The notes under the pieces were generated by a model that was given only the letters and a program-made list of their open reading frames with translations, was not told where the DNA came from and searched no databases. Made by a program: the position numbers and the translations under genes. Below, one piece after another: positions 8,860-19,766 of a DNA stretch of 64,000 nt. The first letter of the stretch is position 1; each line of letters opens with the position of its first letter. This stretch comes from Mycolicibacterium sp. GF69 (GTDB taxonomy: Bacteria; Actinomycetota; Actinomycetes; Mycobacteriales; Mycobacteriaceae), in assembly GCF_003284965.1 (NCBI RefSeq), contig NZ_QMEW01000002.1, forward strand, positions 186,001 to 250,000, given 5' to 3'.

Positions 8860-9696
8860 ATGGCAATTCGCAAGTACAAGCCGACGACCCCCGGCCGTCG
8901 CGGTGCCAGCGTTTCGGACTTCGCTGAGATCACGCGCGACCATCCGGAGAAGTCGCTCGTTCGGCCGCTGCACGGCAGGGGCGGACGAAATGCGCACGGC
9001 CGCATCACCACCCGGCACAAGGGCGGTGGACACAAGCGTGCCTACCGCGTGATCGACTTCCGCCGTCACGACAAGGACGGCGTCAACGCCAAGGTCGCGC
9101 ACATCGAGTACGACCCGAACCGCACCGCGAACATCGCGCTGCTGCACTACTTCGACGGCGAGAAGCGCTACATCATCGCCCCGCAGGGGATCAAGCAGGG
9201 CACCATCGTCGAGTCGGGGCCCAACGCCGACATCAAGCCCGGCAACAATCTGCCTCTGCGCAACATCCCCGCGGGCACGCTGGTGCATGCGGTGGAGTTG
9301 CGACCGGGTGGCGGCGCCAAGCTCGCCCGCTCGGCCGGGTCCAGCATCCAGTTGCTGGGCAAGGAAGGTTCTTACGCCTCGCTGCGTATGCCATCCGGCG
9401 AGATCCGTCGCGTCGACGTGCGCTGCCGCGCCACCGTGGGTGAGGTCGGCAACGCCGAGCAGGCCAACATCAACTGGGGCAAAGCCGGCCGCATGCGGTG
9501 GAAGGGCAAGCGCCCCACCGTCCGTGGTGTCGTGATGAACCCGGTCGACCACCCGCACGGCGGTGGTGAGGGTAAGACCTCCGGTGGTCGCCATCCGGTG
9601 AGTCCGTGGGGTAAGCCCGAGGGCCGCACGCGGAAGCCGAACAAGACGAGCAACAAGCTCATCGTCCGACGCCGGCGCACCGGCAAGAAGCGCTAG
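8860..9696 (+). CDS. rplB: 50S ribosomal protein L2
   Basis: A 278-residue L2 of normal length. The N-terminal half has [20 protein letters not shown], and the C-terminal loop needed for peptidyl-transferase activity is clear in [21 protein letters not shown]2 bridges the subunits and contacts domain IV of 23S rRNA. Confidence 0.98.
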   Translation: MAIRKYKPTTPGRRGASVSDFAEITRDHPEKSLVRPLHGRGGRNAHGRITTRHKGGGHKRAYRVIDFRRHDKDGVNAKVAHIEYDPNRTANIALLHYFDGEKRYIIAPQGIKQGTIVESGPNADIKPGNNLPLRNIPAGTLVHAVELRPGGGAKLARSAGSSIQLLGKEGSYASLRMPSGEIRRVDVRCRATVGEVGNAEQANINWGKAGRMRWKGKRPTVRGVVMNPVDHPHGGGEGKTSGGRHPVSPWGKPEGRTRKPNKTSNKLIVRRRRTGKKR

Positions 9697-9707
9697 GAGT
9701 ATCAGCG

Positions 9708-9988
9708 ATGCCACGCAGCCTGAAGAAGGGCCCGTTCGTCGACGACCATCTGTTGAAGAAGGTCGACGTGCAGAACGAGAAGAACACCAAGCAGGTCATC
9801 AAGACCTGGTCGCGTCGGTCGACCATCATCCCCGACTTCATCGGACACACCTTCGCGGTGCACGACGGCCGCAAGCATGTCCCGGTGTTCGTCACCGAGT
9901 CAATGGTCGGGCACAAGCTCGGCGAGTTCGCGCCGACCCGAACGTTCAAGGGTCACATCAAAGATGACCGGAAGGCGAAGAGGCGCTA

Positions 9989-9989
<1 letters not shown>
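9708..9989 (+). CDS. rpsS: 30S ribosomal protein S19
   Basis: A 93-residue S19 beginning [15 protein letters not shown], with the typical [20 protein letters not shown] core and basic tail. S19 lies in the 30S head near the A-site tRNA. Its stop overlaps the rplV start by one base. Confidence 0.98.
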
Positions 9990-11502
<1,513 letters not shown>

Positions 11503-11507
11503 GAATC

Positions 11508-11924
11508 ATGTTGATTCCCCGTAAGGTCAAGCACCGCAAGCAACACCACCCGCGGCAGCGCGGCATCGCCAGCGGCGGTACGACGGTGAGCTTCGGCGAT
11601 TACGGCATCCAGGCGTTGGAACACGCCTACATCACCAACCGGCAGATCGAGTCCGCCCGTATCGCGATCAACCGGCACATCAAGCGTGGCGGCAAGGTGT
11701 GGATCAACATCTTCCCCGATCGCCCGCTGACCAAGAAGCCGGCCGAGACCCGCATGGGTTCGGGTAAGGGTTCGCCGGAGTGGTGGGTGGCCAACGTCAA
11801 GCCGGGCCGGGTGCTGTTCGAGCTGAGCTACCCCGACGAGGCGACCGCCCGCGCGGCGCTGACCCGCGCAATCCACAAGCTGCCGATCAAGGCACGCATC
11901 GTTACCCGAGAGGAGCACTTCTGA
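11508..11924 (+). CDS. rplP: 50S ribosomal protein L16
   Basis: A 138-residue L16 ([38 protein letters not shown]). It organises the A-site region of the 50S subunit. Its stop TGA overlaps the ATG of rpmC in an ATGA arrangement. Confidence 0.98.
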   Translation: MLIPRKVKHRKQHHPRQRGIASGGTTVSFGDYGIQALEHAYITNRQIESARIAINRHIKRGGKVWINIFPDRPLTKKPAETRMGSGKGSPEWWVANVKPGRVLFELSYPDEATARAALTRAIHKLPIKARIVTREEHF

Positions 11925-12157
11925 TGGCAGTAGGAGTGACGCCGGGCGAACTGCGCGAGCTGACCGACGACGAGTTGAAGGACCGGCTGCGCGAGTCCAA
12001 GGAAGAGCTGTTCAACCTGCGCTTCCAGATGGCCACCGGCCAGTTGTCGAACAATCGCCGGCTTCGCACGGTGCGACAGGAGATCGCGCGCGTGTACACC
12101 GTGCTGCGCGAACGTGAGTTGGGTCTGGCCTCCGGACCCGTGGGTGAGGATTCGTAA
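11924..12157 (+). CDS. rpmC: 50S ribosomal protein L29
   Basis: A 77-residue L29 ([36 protein letters not shown]), largely helical. The ATG at 11924 overlaps the rplP stop and follows AGAGGAGC. L29 lies next to L23 at the tunnel exit. Confidence 0.97.
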   Translation: MAVGVTPGELRELTDDELKDRLRESKEELFNLRFQMATGQLSNNRRLRTVRQEIARVYTVLRERELGLASGPVGEDS

Positions 12158-12158
12158 A

Positions 12159-12467
12159 ATGGCAGAGAACACCGCAAAAGGGCCAGGCCCCAAACACACT
12201 CCGCGCAAAGAAGAGCAGCGCGGTAGCCGCAAGACGGCCATCGGGTACGTGGTGTCGGACAAGATGCAGAAGACCATCGTCGTCGAGTTGGAAGACCGTA
12301 GTCGTCACCCGCTCTACGGCAAGATCATCCGCACCACCAAGAAGGTCAAGGCGCACGACGAGAACGACGTCGCGGGCATCGGCGACCGGGTGTCGCTGAT
12401 GGAGACGCGGCCGCTGTCGGCCACCAAGCGCTGGCGGCTCGTCGAGATCCTGGAGAAAGCCAAGTAA
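12159..12467 (+). CDS. rpsQ: 30S ribosomal protein S17
   Basis: A 102-residue S17. The OB-fold domain begins near residue 23 ([19 protein letters not shown]) and continues through [20 protein letters not shown]. The N-terminus carries about 20 extra polar residues, common in mycobacteria. I chose the ATG at 12159, one base after the rpmC stop, because upstream in-frame codons lie inside rpmC. It is the last gene of the S10 operon and is followed by a terminator. Confidence 0.97.
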   Translation: MAENTAKGPGPKHTPRKEEQRGSRKTAIGYVVSDKMQKTIVVELEDRSRHPLYGKIIRTTKKVKAHDENDVAGIGDRVSLMETRPLSATKRWRLVEILEKAK

Positions 12468-12483
12468 TTCGGGCGCTCCGACG

Positions 12484-12525
12484 AAATATCCCCCGACACG
12501 AATCGCGCGTGCGGGGGATATTTTT
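12484..12525. terminator. Rho-independent terminator of the S10 operon (bidirectional)
   Basis: AAATATCCCCC pairs with GGGGGATATTT over 11 bp and is followed by more T residues. The outer flanks can extend the stem. A-rich bases on the other side mean it can also terminate the convergent TetR gene ending at 12539. Confidence 0.88.
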
Positions 12526-12538
12526 GTCGGCTGGCGGG

Positions 12539-13228
12539 TCAGCCGACGCGAGTGGCGATGCCGTCGAGCAGTTGACGCAAGCCGGCGCAGAAGTCGGTAT
12601 ACGGGTCGTTGTCGGTGCTGTCGAAGACACCGTCCTGCAACGCCGCATCCAGCGCCGGGAACCGGTCCGGGTCGAGCAGCCGTCGCAGTAAAGCCGGGTA
12701 GCTCGGCCAGTCGGTGCGGCCCGCCTCGATGTCCACGGCGGCCGCACCACGCACGAAGTGCAGGACCGCCATCACCGCGGCGAGCTTTTCGCGCTCGGCG
12801 AGCCCGGTGCGGCCCAACGCGGAGAGCCCGGCGTCCAGCCACGCCACCTGCCCGGGATCGGCGGGCGGCCCGGCCGCCACCGCCTGCAGCACCCACGGAT
12901 GGCGGTGATAGACCTCCCACAGTGCGGTCGCCCAATTCGTCAGCGCGGCAGCCCAATTCCCTACGTCGATGGCGGGCGGCCGGCCGACCGAGGCGGCCAG
13001 CATGAACGTCACGAGTTCGTCCTTGTTGGCGACGTGCCGGTACAGCGACATCGTGCCGCAACCGAGGCGCTCGGCCAGCCGCGCCATCGACAGGGCGGCC
13101 AGGCCTTCGGCGTCGGCCAGTTCGACCGCAGCGCGCACGATGCGCTCCCGGCTCAGCCCACCGGTCCGGCCGCCGGCCTTCGGTTCACGCCAAAGGATCT
13201 CCAGTGCGCGGGGCAGTGCATCGCTCAT
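12539..13228 (-). CDS. TetR-family regulator with TetR_C-type ligand domain
   Basis: A 229-residue regulator. The helix-turn-helix spans about residues 25-70 (RIVRAAVELADAEGLAALS then CGTMSLYRHVANKDEL), and the C-terminal region resembles the TetR_C ligand domain. I chose the ATG at 13228 because the upstream in-frame extension reads through the operator region. It is divergent from a DUF2306 membrane protein gene. The 56-nt gap and the neighbour's start carry two GCGTA...TACGC palindromes, so it probably represses both genes. Confidence 0.86.
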   Translation of the reverse strand: MSDALPRALEILWREPKAGGRTGGLSRERIVRAAVELADAEGLAALSMARLAERLGCGTMSLYRHVANKDELVTFMLAASVGRPPAIDVGNWAAALTNWATALWEVYHRHPWVLQAVAAGPPADPGQVAWLDAGLSALGRTGLAEREKLAAVMAVLHFVRGAAAVDIEAGRTDWPSYPALLRRLLDPDRFPALDAALQDGVFDSTDNDPYTDFCAGLRQLLDGIATRVG

Positions 13229-13260
13229 CGGCTGACAGCCTAATCCACTGGACATCTGAA

Positions 13261-13295
13261 GCGTATGCCGTACGCTTATCGCGTATGACATACGC
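13261..13295. promoter_or_regulatory. Two tandem palindromic operators, one over a start codon
   Basis: GCGTATGCCGTACGC (13261-13275) and GCGTATGACATACGC (13281-13295) lie 20 bp apart. The second has perfect 7-bp arms around one central base and contains the ATG (13285) of the downstream gene. A -10-like TACGCT at 13271-13276 suggests a leaderless transcript, so binding would block the promoter and the start together. Confidence 0.6.
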
Positions 13296-13959
13296 ATCAG
13301 CGCGGCGGTGGGCGGTAGGTCTCGCGATCGTGGTCGCGGCCTTTCTCGCGTTCTCCGTTCCGCCCTACTTCGTCGGAGGCACGCGTGTACCGGCCACCTT
13401 CGCGGCGCACTATCCGCTACTGGTGGCCCATGTGATATTCGCGGGCGTCGCGATGATTGCCGCCGTCGTCCAGATCTGGCCCGGTTTGCGGACGCGTCAC
13501 CCGGTATTGCATCGGCGTTGTGGGCGTGTCTACGTCGTTACTGCGATCCCTGCCGCCGGGTCCGCCATCGTCATCGGTGCGGCCACCCCGTTCGGGCCTG
13601 CCCTGGCGGCGAGCAATGTGGTCCTCGGGACACTGTGGTTATGGTTCACGGTGAACGGCTACCTCGCTGCGCGCCGACGGGACGTGGCGCAACACCGGCT
13701 TCATATGGTGCGTAGCGCGACGCTCGCGCTGTCGATCATCACCAACCGGATCTGGACGCCCATCATCTTCATCACCTGTTACCCGTTGCAGGACAGCGTT
13801 TTTGATGGCAACACCGAACACTTCCAGTGGTTCGCGGCCGGTGTCGGAGCGTGGTTGGGCTGGACCGTCCCGCTGGGAGTCGTGCAGTGGTGGCTGACCC
13901 GGCGACGGATGACGTCGTCGTCGTCAATTCGTCAGCAAGCCGAGACGCGGCGGGTGTAA
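13285..13959 (+). CDS. DUF2306 family membrane protein
   Basis: A 224-residue integral membrane protein with about six hydrophobic segments. The segment HPVLHRRCGRVYV and the later QHRLHMVRSATLALS with its conserved histidine and arginine match the DUF2306 family (recognised by pattern). The family's function is not established. The ATG at 13285 sits inside an operator palindrome and has no Shine-Dalgarno sequence, consistent with leaderless translation under control of the divergent TetR. Confidence 0.75.
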   Translation: MTYASARRWAVGLAIVVAAFLAFSVPPYFVGGTRVPATFAAHYPLLVAHVIFAGVAMIAAVVQIWPGLRTRHPVLHRRCGRVYVVTAIPAAGSAIVIGAATPFGPALAASNVVLGTLWLWFTVNGYLAARRRDVAQHRLHMVRSATLALSIITNRIWTPIIFITCYPLQDSVFDGNTEHFQWFAAGVGAWLGWTVPLGVVQWWLTRRRMTSSSSIRQQAETRRV

Positions 13960-14000
13960 TCTCCGGGCCAACTGCGACGCGACACCGGGACGGGGCGGGT

Positions 14001-16352
14001 ATGACCACCGAATTCAAGGGCAGGATCGAACTCGACATCCGGGACTCGGAACCGGATTGGGGCCCGTACGCTGCACCCACCGCACCGGAAGACGCACCCA
14101 ACGTGCTCTACCTCGTCTGGGACGACACCGGGATTGCCACCTGGGACTGCTTCGGCGGTCTGGTCGAGATGCCGACGATGAGTCGGATTGCCGAACGCGG
14201 CATTCGGCTTTCGCAGTTTCACACCACCGCTCTCTGCTCGCCTACGCGGGCTTCCCTGCTGACCGGCCGCAACCCGACGACGGTCGGCATGGCGACCATC
14301 GAGGAGTTCACCGACGGTTTCCCCGGATGCAACGGACGGATTCCCTTCGACACCGCGCTGCTGTCCGAGGTGCTCGCCGAACGCGGATACAACACCTACT
14401 GCGTGGGCAAGTGGCATCTCACGCCGCTCGAGGAGTCGAATCTGGCGTCCACCAAACGGCATTGGCCATTGTCGCGCGGTTTCGAGCGGTTCTACGGTTT
14501 CATGGGCGGTGAAACCGACCAGTGGTATCCGGATCTGGTCTACGACAACCACCCCGTGGCACCGCCGGCGACTCCCGAACAGGGCTACCACCTGTCCAAG
14601 GATCTCGCGGACAAGACCATCGAGTTCATCCGCGATGCGAAGGTGATCGCGCCCGACAAGCCCTGGTTCTCTTATGTCTGCCCCGGCGCGGGACACGCAC
14701 CGCACCACGTCTTCAAGGATTGGGCCGACCGCTACGCCGGAAAGTTCGACATGGGCTTCGAGCGGTACCGCGAGATCGTGCTCGAGAACCAGAAAAAGCT
14801 CGGCATCGTGCCCGCCGACACCGAACTGTCGCCGATCAATCCCTATGGAGATGTCAAAGGGCCCAACGGAGAACAGTGGCCCGACCAGGACACCGTACGG
14901 CCCTGGGACGAGCTCGGCGACGACGAGAAACGGTTGTTCGCGCGCATGGCCGAAGTGTTCGCCGGGTTTCTGTCCTACACCGATGCCCAGATCGGCCGCA
15001 TCCTGGACTATCTGGAGGAGTCGGGTCAGCTCGACAACACGATCATCGTCGTCATCTCCGACAACGGCGCCAGCGGCGAAGGCGGGCCGAACGGTTCGGT
15101 CAACGAGGTCAAGTTCTTCAACGGGTACATCGACACCGTCGAGGAAAGCATGCGCCTGCTCGACGACCTCGGCGGGCCGCAGACCTACAACCACTATCCG
15201 ACCGGGTGGGCGATGGCGTTCAACGCCCCGTACAAGTTGTTCAAGCGCTACGCCTCACACGAGGGCGGGATCGCCGACCCGGCGATCATCTCGTGGCCCA
15301 ACGGGATTGCGGCCCACGGCGAGGTGCGCGACAACTACATCAACGTCTGCGACGTCACCCCGACGATCTACGAACTGCTCGGCATCACCCCGCCGGACAC
15401 GGTGAAGGGGATTCCGCAGAAGCCGCTCGACGGAGTGAGTTTCGAACCGGTACTCCAGGACTCCTCGGCCGCGACCGGCAAACACACGCAGTTCTACACG
15501 ATGCTCGGCACCCGGGGCATCTGGCACGACGGTTGGTTCGCCAACACGGTTCACGCCGCATCCCCGGCCGGGTGGGGTCATTTCGACCGCGACCGCTGGG
15601 AGCTGTTCCACATCGAAGCCGACCGTAGCCAGTGTCATGACCTGGTCACCGAAAACCCGGATACCCTCGAAGAACTCAAGGCGCTCTGGTTCGCCGAGGC
15701 CGAAAAGTACAACGGGCTGCCGCTCGGCGACCTGAACATCTTCGACACGATCTCGCGATGGCGACCCAATGTCGCGCAACGGCGTGACTCGTACCTCTAC
15801 TATCCGGGCACGGCCGACATCGGTGTGGGCGCTTCGGTCGAGATCCAGGGCAGGTCGTTCTCGGCGATGGCCGAGCTGACCATCGACGATCCCGGCGCCG
15901 AAGGCGTGATTTTCAAACACGGTGGCGCCCATGGCGGACACGTGTTGTTCGTCCAAGACGGGCGATTGCACTACGTGTACAACTTCCTGGGCGAGGAGGA
16001 GCAGCAACTCTCGTCGCCGGATGCGATCCCGTTGGGACGACACACGTTCGGAGTCGCGTATGTGCGCACCGGGACGGTGGAGGGCAGTCACACCCCGGTT
16101 GGTGATGCCGCGCTGTACATCGACGACGATCAGGTCGCGATGCTGGCGGGGATGCGGATACTCCCGGCCACGTTCGGGCTTGCGGGTGCAACGCTGAGTG
16201 TCGGCAGGAATGCGGGTTCGCCGGTCTCGAGCTCGTACAAACCGCCTTTCGCCTTCACCGGCGGGGTCATTGCTCAGGTGAACATCGATGTCTCGGGTAA
16301 GCCGTATGTGGACTTGGAGAAGGAGTTCGCGCGGGCGTTCGCGAAGGACTGA
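14001..16352 (+). CDS. atsA: Type I arylsulfatase
   Basis: A 783-residue sulfatase. The active-site signature CSPTRASLLTGR (Cys79) is the C-x-P-x-R motif whose cysteine is converted to formylglycine. Metal-binding acidic residues occur in WDDTG near residue 41, and ISDNGAS is the second metal-site motif. A C-terminal beta-rich part follows about residue 600. The enzyme hydrolyses sulfate esters. It matches the M. tuberculosis atsA location between rpsQ and rplN (from memory). The modifying enzyme FGE is encoded two genes downstream. No signal peptide is seen. A repeated 13-bp segment covers its stop codon. Confidence 0.93.
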   Translation: MTTEFKGRIELDIRDSEPDWGPYAAPTAPEDAPNVLYLVWDDTGIATWDCFGGLVEMPTMSRIAERGIRLSQFHTTALCSPTRASLLTGRNPTTVGMATIEEFTDGFPGCNGRIPFDTALLSEVLAERGYNTYCVGKWHLTPLEESNLASTKRHWPLSRGFERFYGFMGGETDQWYPDLVYDNHPVAPPATPEQGYHLSKDLADKTIEFIRDAKVIAPDKPWFSYVCPGAGHAPHHVFKDWADRYAGKFDMGFERYREIVLENQKKLGIVPADTELSPINPYGDVKGPNGEQWPDQDTVRPWDELGDDEKRLFARMAEVFAGFLSYTDAQIGRILDYLEESGQLDNTIIVVISDNGASGEGGPNGSVNEVKFFNGYIDTVEESMRLLDDLGGPQTYNHYPTGWAMAFNAPYKLFKRYASHEGGIADPAIISWPNGIAAHGEVRDNYINVCDVTPTIYELLGITPPDTVKGIPQKPLDGVSFEPVLQDSSAATGKHTQFYTMLGTRGIWHDGWFANTVHAASPAGWGHFDRDRWELFHIEADRSQCHDLVTENPDTLEELKALWFAEAEKYNGLPLGDLNIFDTISRWRPNVAQRRDSYLYYPGTADIGVGASVEIQGRSFSAMAELTIDDPGAEGVIFKHGGAHGGHVLFVQDGRLHYVYNFLGEEEQQLSSPDAIPLGRHTFGVAYVRTGTVEGSHTPVGDAALYIDDDQVAMLAGMRILPATFGLAGATLSVGRNAGSPVSSSYKPPFAFTGGVIAQVNIDVSGKPYVDLEKEFARAFAKD

Positions 16353-16405
16353 AGCAATAAAACCCAGCGAAGGACTGAAGCGATTTCATCGAGCGAAGGA
16401 CTGAA
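16341..16405 (+). repeat. Three direct repeats (26-bp period) over the atsA stop codon
   Basis: GCGAAGGACTGAA occurs at 16341-16353, 16367-16379 and 16393-16405, exactly 26 bp apart. The first copy contains the last atsA codons and its TGA. The bases between copies have diverged. The array fills the space between atsA and the lipoprotein gene. Confidence 0.9.
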
Positions 16406-16419
16406 ATGGGAGGCGCCTG

Positions 16420-17115
16420 TTGAAGCACGTCGGCTCGATATCCGTTGCGCTGGCGTGTCTGTTGACGGCGTGCGTCAACAGCAGGGAGGGCTCACCCGTC
16501 GCCGATGAGGGGTCCGTCAGCTCGGCCACATCGGTTCCAGCCACTGCGGAGACGTCGACCACTGGTTCCGCGCATCAACCCGATACGGCTCAGCCCGGCG
16601 TCGTCCCGACCACCGCAAGACCCGCGCCGACGGGCAGCACATGCGAGATGCCGATCGCGCATCCGGTGGAGGTGGTCGCGACGGTGCCCGACGTTGCCGC
16701 CCCGAAGATCACCGTCGCGCTGCCCGAGGGATGGTCCACGTCGGCGGGGGAGGGCGACATCGGTGCGCGGTTCACCGGACCGGACGGGATGTGGGCGATC
16801 GTCACCATCGCCGAGACGACGCTGCCGCCGGCGGTGGCATTCGAGAATTACGCCGAGGACGCCACGGAGGCGACCGAACTCAGCGCTCTGAGCGTTCTGC
16901 CGGCTGAACTGTGCGGCTACAGCGGGCAGAAGTTGTTGGGGTCGCGAGCCGACACCGCACAGCAGGCTGTCGAATTCGGCGACCGGTTGGCCCACATTCC
17001 GACGGCCACCGCCGATTACTTGGTCGCGGTGCACGTGGAGGCCCCGACTGGGACCGCCGATTTCGATCCGCTGGCCTCACCGCTGCTCGGCGATTTCGGC
17101 ATCGTCATACCCTGA
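16420..17115 (+). CDS. Secreted lipoprotein, LpqN/LpqT-like
   Basis: A 231-residue protein with a signal peptide ending in the lipobox LLTAC (Cys18). A Ser/Thr/Pro-rich linker runs to about residue 75. The folded domain contains ITVALPEGWSTS and DGMWAIVTIAETTL, which resembles the mycobacterial LpqN/LpqT-type fold (moderate confidence). It starts at TTG 16420. It sits between atsA and the FGE gene, with 4 nt before FGE, so it is probably cotranscribed with both. Role unknown. Confidence 0.7.
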   Translation: MKHVGSISVALACLLTACVNSREGSPVADEGSVSSATSVPATAETSTTGSAHQPDTAQPGVVPTTARPAPTGSTCEMPIAHPVEVVATVPDVAAPKITVALPEGWSTSAGEGDIGARFTGPDGMWAIVTIAETTLPPAVAFENYAEDATEATELSALSVLPAELCGYSGQKLLGSRADTAQQAVEFGDRLAHIPTATADYLVAVHVEAPTGTADFDPLASPLLGDFGIVIP

Positions 17116-17119
17116 CTGC

Positions 17120-18001
17120 ATGCTCACCGAGCTCGTCGAACTGCCGGGCGGGACGTTTCGGATGGGCTCGACGCAGTTTTATCCGGAAGAGGCGCCGGCG
17201 CACACCGTTCACCTGGACGCGTTCGCCATCGACCGCCATCCCGTCACCAACGCCCAGTACGCGGAGTTCGTCGCCGCGACGGGGTATCGCACCGTCGCCG
17301 AACAACCTCTGGACCCCGGCCTCTATCCGCAGGCCTCGCCGGACGATCTTTCACCCGGCGGTCTGGTGTTCCGGCCTACCTCGGGCCCGGTTGACCTGCG
17401 CGACTGGCGGCAGTGGTGGCAGTGGATGCCCGGTGCCGACTGGCGGCACCCGTTCGGGCCCGGCAGTCGGATCGAGGACCGGCTGGAGCACCCCGTGGTG
17501 CAGATCGCGTACACCGACGCGGCCGCCTATGCCCGATGGGCTCGGCGACGGCTACCGACCGAGGCGGAATGGGAGTACGCGGCGCGCGGCGGAACCACCA
17601 CCATGTACCCGTGGGGCGAGGATGTTGCGCCCGGCGGCCGGCTGATGGCCAACACCTGGCAGGGCGACTTCCCGTACCGCAATACCGGTGCGCAGGGCTG
17701 GGTCGGAACCTCACCGATAGGCGCGTTCCCGCCGAACGGCTTCGGCTTGCTGGACATGATCGGCAACGTCTGGGAGTGGACGACGACGCGGTTCTCGGCG
17801 CACCACCGGTTCGGTGCGACCGCCAAGAGCTGCTGTACCCCGAGCGGTCCGGCGGACCCGACGGTGAACCAGGTGCTCAAGGGTGGCTCGCACCTGTGCG
17901 CACCGGAGTACTGCCACCGCTACCGGCCGGCGGCCCGCTCGCCGCAGTCGCAGGACAGCGCGACCACCCATATCGGCTTTCGGTGTGCGGCTGACCTGTA
18001 G
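17120..18001 (+). CDS. Formylglycine-generating enzyme (sulfatase activator)
   Basis: A 293-residue FGE-sulfatase domain protein (orthologous position to Rv0712, from memory). Motifs are PGGTFRMGST at the start, RLPTEAEWEYAARGG near residue 144, NVWEW near 216, and the C-terminal GGSHLCAPEYCHRYRP with the paired active-site cysteines Cys260 and Cys265 that bind copper. It oxidises the cysteine in C-x-P-x-R to formylglycine, activating type I sulfatases such as the one encoded just upstream. Confidence 0.94.
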   Translation: MLTELVELPGGTFRMGSTQFYPEEAPAHTVHLDAFAIDRHPVTNAQYAEFVAATGYRTVAEQPLDPGLYPQASPDDLSPGGLVFRPTSGPVDLRDWRQWWQWMPGADWRHPFGPGSRIEDRLEHPVVQIAYTDAAAYARWARRRLPTEAEWEYAARGGTTTMYPWGEDVAPGGRLMANTWQGDFPYRNTGAQGWVGTSPIGAFPPNGFGLLDMIGNVWEWTTTRFSAHHRFGATAKSCCTPSGPADPTVNQVLKGGSHLCAPEYCHRYRPAARSPQSQDSATTHIGFRCAADL

Positions 18002-18043
18002 CGGTCGATCGTGGGCTCGACACACGCTGACCGGCCTCGAAGC

Positions 18044-18067
18044 GTGCGGGTAACCCACGTTCGGCGG
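18044..18067. repeat. Single copy of a dispersed GTAACCCACG repeat
   Basis: The 23-bp arm of the inverted repeat at 30333-30396 (GTGCGGGTAACCC followed by ACGTTCGGCG) occurs here once, with no matching opposite arm nearby. It lies just upstream of the rplN promoter. Confidence 0.75.
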
Positions 18068-18080
18068 CACTGGGACGGAT

Positions 18081-18109
18081 TTGGTTTCCCGCAGGTCGTC
18101 CCATAGAAT
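18081..18109 (+). promoter_or_regulatory. Predicted promoter for rplN and the spc operon
   Basis: TTGGTT (18081-18086), a 17-nt spacer and TAGAAT (18104-18109) give a good housekeeping promoter with a leader of about 120 nt. It explains how the spc genes are expressed although the atsA module separates them from the S10 operon. Confidence 0.6.
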
Positions 18110-18237
18110 CAGGCGGTTGCCTTGGGCAGACCTCGGTTCTCGTCGAGAAAACCCCGCGTGCCCTTGGGTGACAGCAAGACCGCGCACGTCCAGGTCGGTA
18201 TCTGGCGTGCATACAAAAACCAGGTCGAGGAGATCGA

Positions 18238-18606
18238 GTGATTCAGCAGGAATCGCGGCTGAAGGTCGCCGACAACACGGGCGCCAGGGAGATCCTGTGC
18301 ATCCGCGTGCTCGGTGGCTCGTCGCGGCGCTATGCCGGCATCGGCGATGTCATCGTGGCGACCGTCAAGGAAGCCATTCCCGGCGGCAACGTCAAACGTG
18401 GCGAGATCGTCAAAGCCGTCATCGTGCGCACCGTCAAGGAGCGGCGCCGCGCCGACGGCAGCTACATCAAGTTCGACGAGAACGCTGCCGTCATCATCAA
18501 GCCCGACAACGATCCGCGCGGTACGCGCATCTTCGGCCCGGTCGGCCGCGAACTGCGCGAGAAGCGCTTCATGAAGATCGTCTCGCTTGCTCCGGAGGTG
18601 TTGTAG
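18238..18606 (+). CDS. rplN: 50S ribosomal protein L14
   Basis: A 122-residue L14 ([40 protein letters not shown]). It starts at GTG 18238 after GAGGAG. L14 forms an inter-subunit bridge. It is the first gene of the spc operon, directly abutting rplX. Confidence 0.98.
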   Translation: MIQQESRLKVADNTGAREILCIRVLGGSSRRYAGIGDVIVATVKEAIPGGNVKRGEIVKAVIVRTVKERRRADGSYIKFDENAAVIIKPDNDPRGTRIFGPVGRELREKRFMKIVSLAPEVL

Positions 18607-18927
18607 ATGAAGGTCCACAAGGGCGACACGGTCCTGGTCATCTCGGGTAAGGACAAGGGCGCCAAGGGCAAGGTGCTGGTTGCCTACCCGACGCGCAACA
18701 AGGTGCTCGTCGAGGGCGTCAACCGGATCAAGAAGCACACGGCGGTGTCGAGCAACGAGCGCGGCGCACAGTCGGGCGGCATCGTCACCCAGGAAGCGCC
18801 GGTCGACGTCTCCAACGTGATGGTCGTCGACTCCGACGGCAAGCCCACCCGGGTCGGGTACCGGGTCGACGACGAGACCGGCAAGAAGGTCCGCATCGCC
18901 AAGACCAACGGCAAGGACATCAACTGA
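18607..18927 (+). CDS. rplX: 50S ribosomal protein L24
   Basis: A 106-residue L24 with the KOW motif near the N-terminus ([20 protein letters not shown]). It is an assembly initiator on domain I of 23S rRNA and lies near the tunnel exit. It abuts rplN. Confidence 0.98.
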   Translation: MKVHKGDTVLVISGKDKGAKGKVLVAYPTRNKVLVEGVNRIKKHTAVSSNERGAQSGGIVTQEAPVDVSNVMVVDSDGKPTRVGYRVDDETGKKVRIAKTNGKDIN

Positions 18928-18928
18928 C

Positions 18929-19492
18929 ATGACTACTGCTGAAAAAACCCTGCCGCGCCTCAAGCAGCGCTACCGCGAAGAAATCCGCGAGACCCTGCAG
19001 AACGAGTTCGGCTACGCCAACGTCATGCAGATCCCCGGCGTGGTCAAGGTCGTCGTCAACATGGGTGTCGGCGACGCCGCCCGCGACGCCAAGCTGATCA
19101 ACGGCGCGGTCAACGACCTGGCCTTGATCACAGGTCAGAAGCCAGAAGTGCGCAAGGCCCGAAAGTCCATCGCCCAGTTCAAACTGCGCGAGGGTATGCC
19201 GATCGGTGCGCGCGTCACGCTGCGCGGCGACCGGATGTGGGAGTTCCTGGACCGCCTCATCTCCATTGCGCTGCCGCGTATCCGCGACTTTCGCGGGCTG
19301 TCACCCAAGCAGTTCGACGGCACCGGCAACTACACCTTCGGGCTGACCGAGCAGTCGGTGTTCCACGAGATCGATGTGGACTCGATCGATCGCCCCCGTG
19401 GCATGGACATCACCGTCGTCACCTCGGCGACGACCGACGACGAAGGACGAGCGTTGCTGCGGGCGCTGGGCTTTCCGTTCAAGGAGAACTGA
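18929..19492 (+). CDS. rplE: 50S ribosomal protein L5
   Basis: A 187-residue L5 ([46 protein letters not shown]). It binds 5S rRNA in the central protuberance. One base separates it from rplX. Confidence 0.98.
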   Translation: MTTAEKTLPRLKQRYREEIRETLQNEFGYANVMQIPGVVKVVVNMGVGDAARDAKLINGAVNDLALITGQKPEVRKARKSIAQFKLREGMPIGARVTLRGDRMWEFLDRLISIALPRIRDFRGLSPKQFDGTGNYTFGLTEQSVFHEIDVDSIDRPRGMDITVVTSATTDDEGRALLRALGFPFKEN

Positions 19493-19495
19493 GTA

Positions 19496-19681
19496 ATGGC
19501 AAAGAAGGCACTGGTCAACAAGGCCAACAAGAAGCCGAAGTTCAAGGTGCGCGCCTACACCCGCTGCCAGCGGTGCGGCCGCCCCCACGCCGTCTTCCGC
19601 AAGTTCGGCCTGTGCCGGATCTGCCTGCGCGAGATGGCGCACGCCGGCGAGCTGCCCGGCGTGCAGAAGAGCAGCTGGTAA
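19496..19681 (+). CDS. rpsZ: 30S ribosomal protein S14, zinc-binding type Z
   Basis: A 61-residue short S14. Two C-x2-C pairs (CQRCGRPH and LCRICLRE) form a zinc ribbon, so this is the C+ (type Z) form found in the spc operon. Mycobacteria also carry a zinc-free S14 elsewhere, induced under zinc limitation. Confidence 0.97.
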   Translation: MAKKALVNKANKKPKFKVRAYTRCQRCGRPHAVFRKFGLCRICLREMAHAGELPGVQKSSW

Positions 19682-19766
19682 TCCAGCCCAACCGACGAGA
19701 CCAACCAAACAGGTTGCGGCAGGCCCGGATACCGGGAACCGCCGCGAGAAAGGTGAGCCGGCTGTC

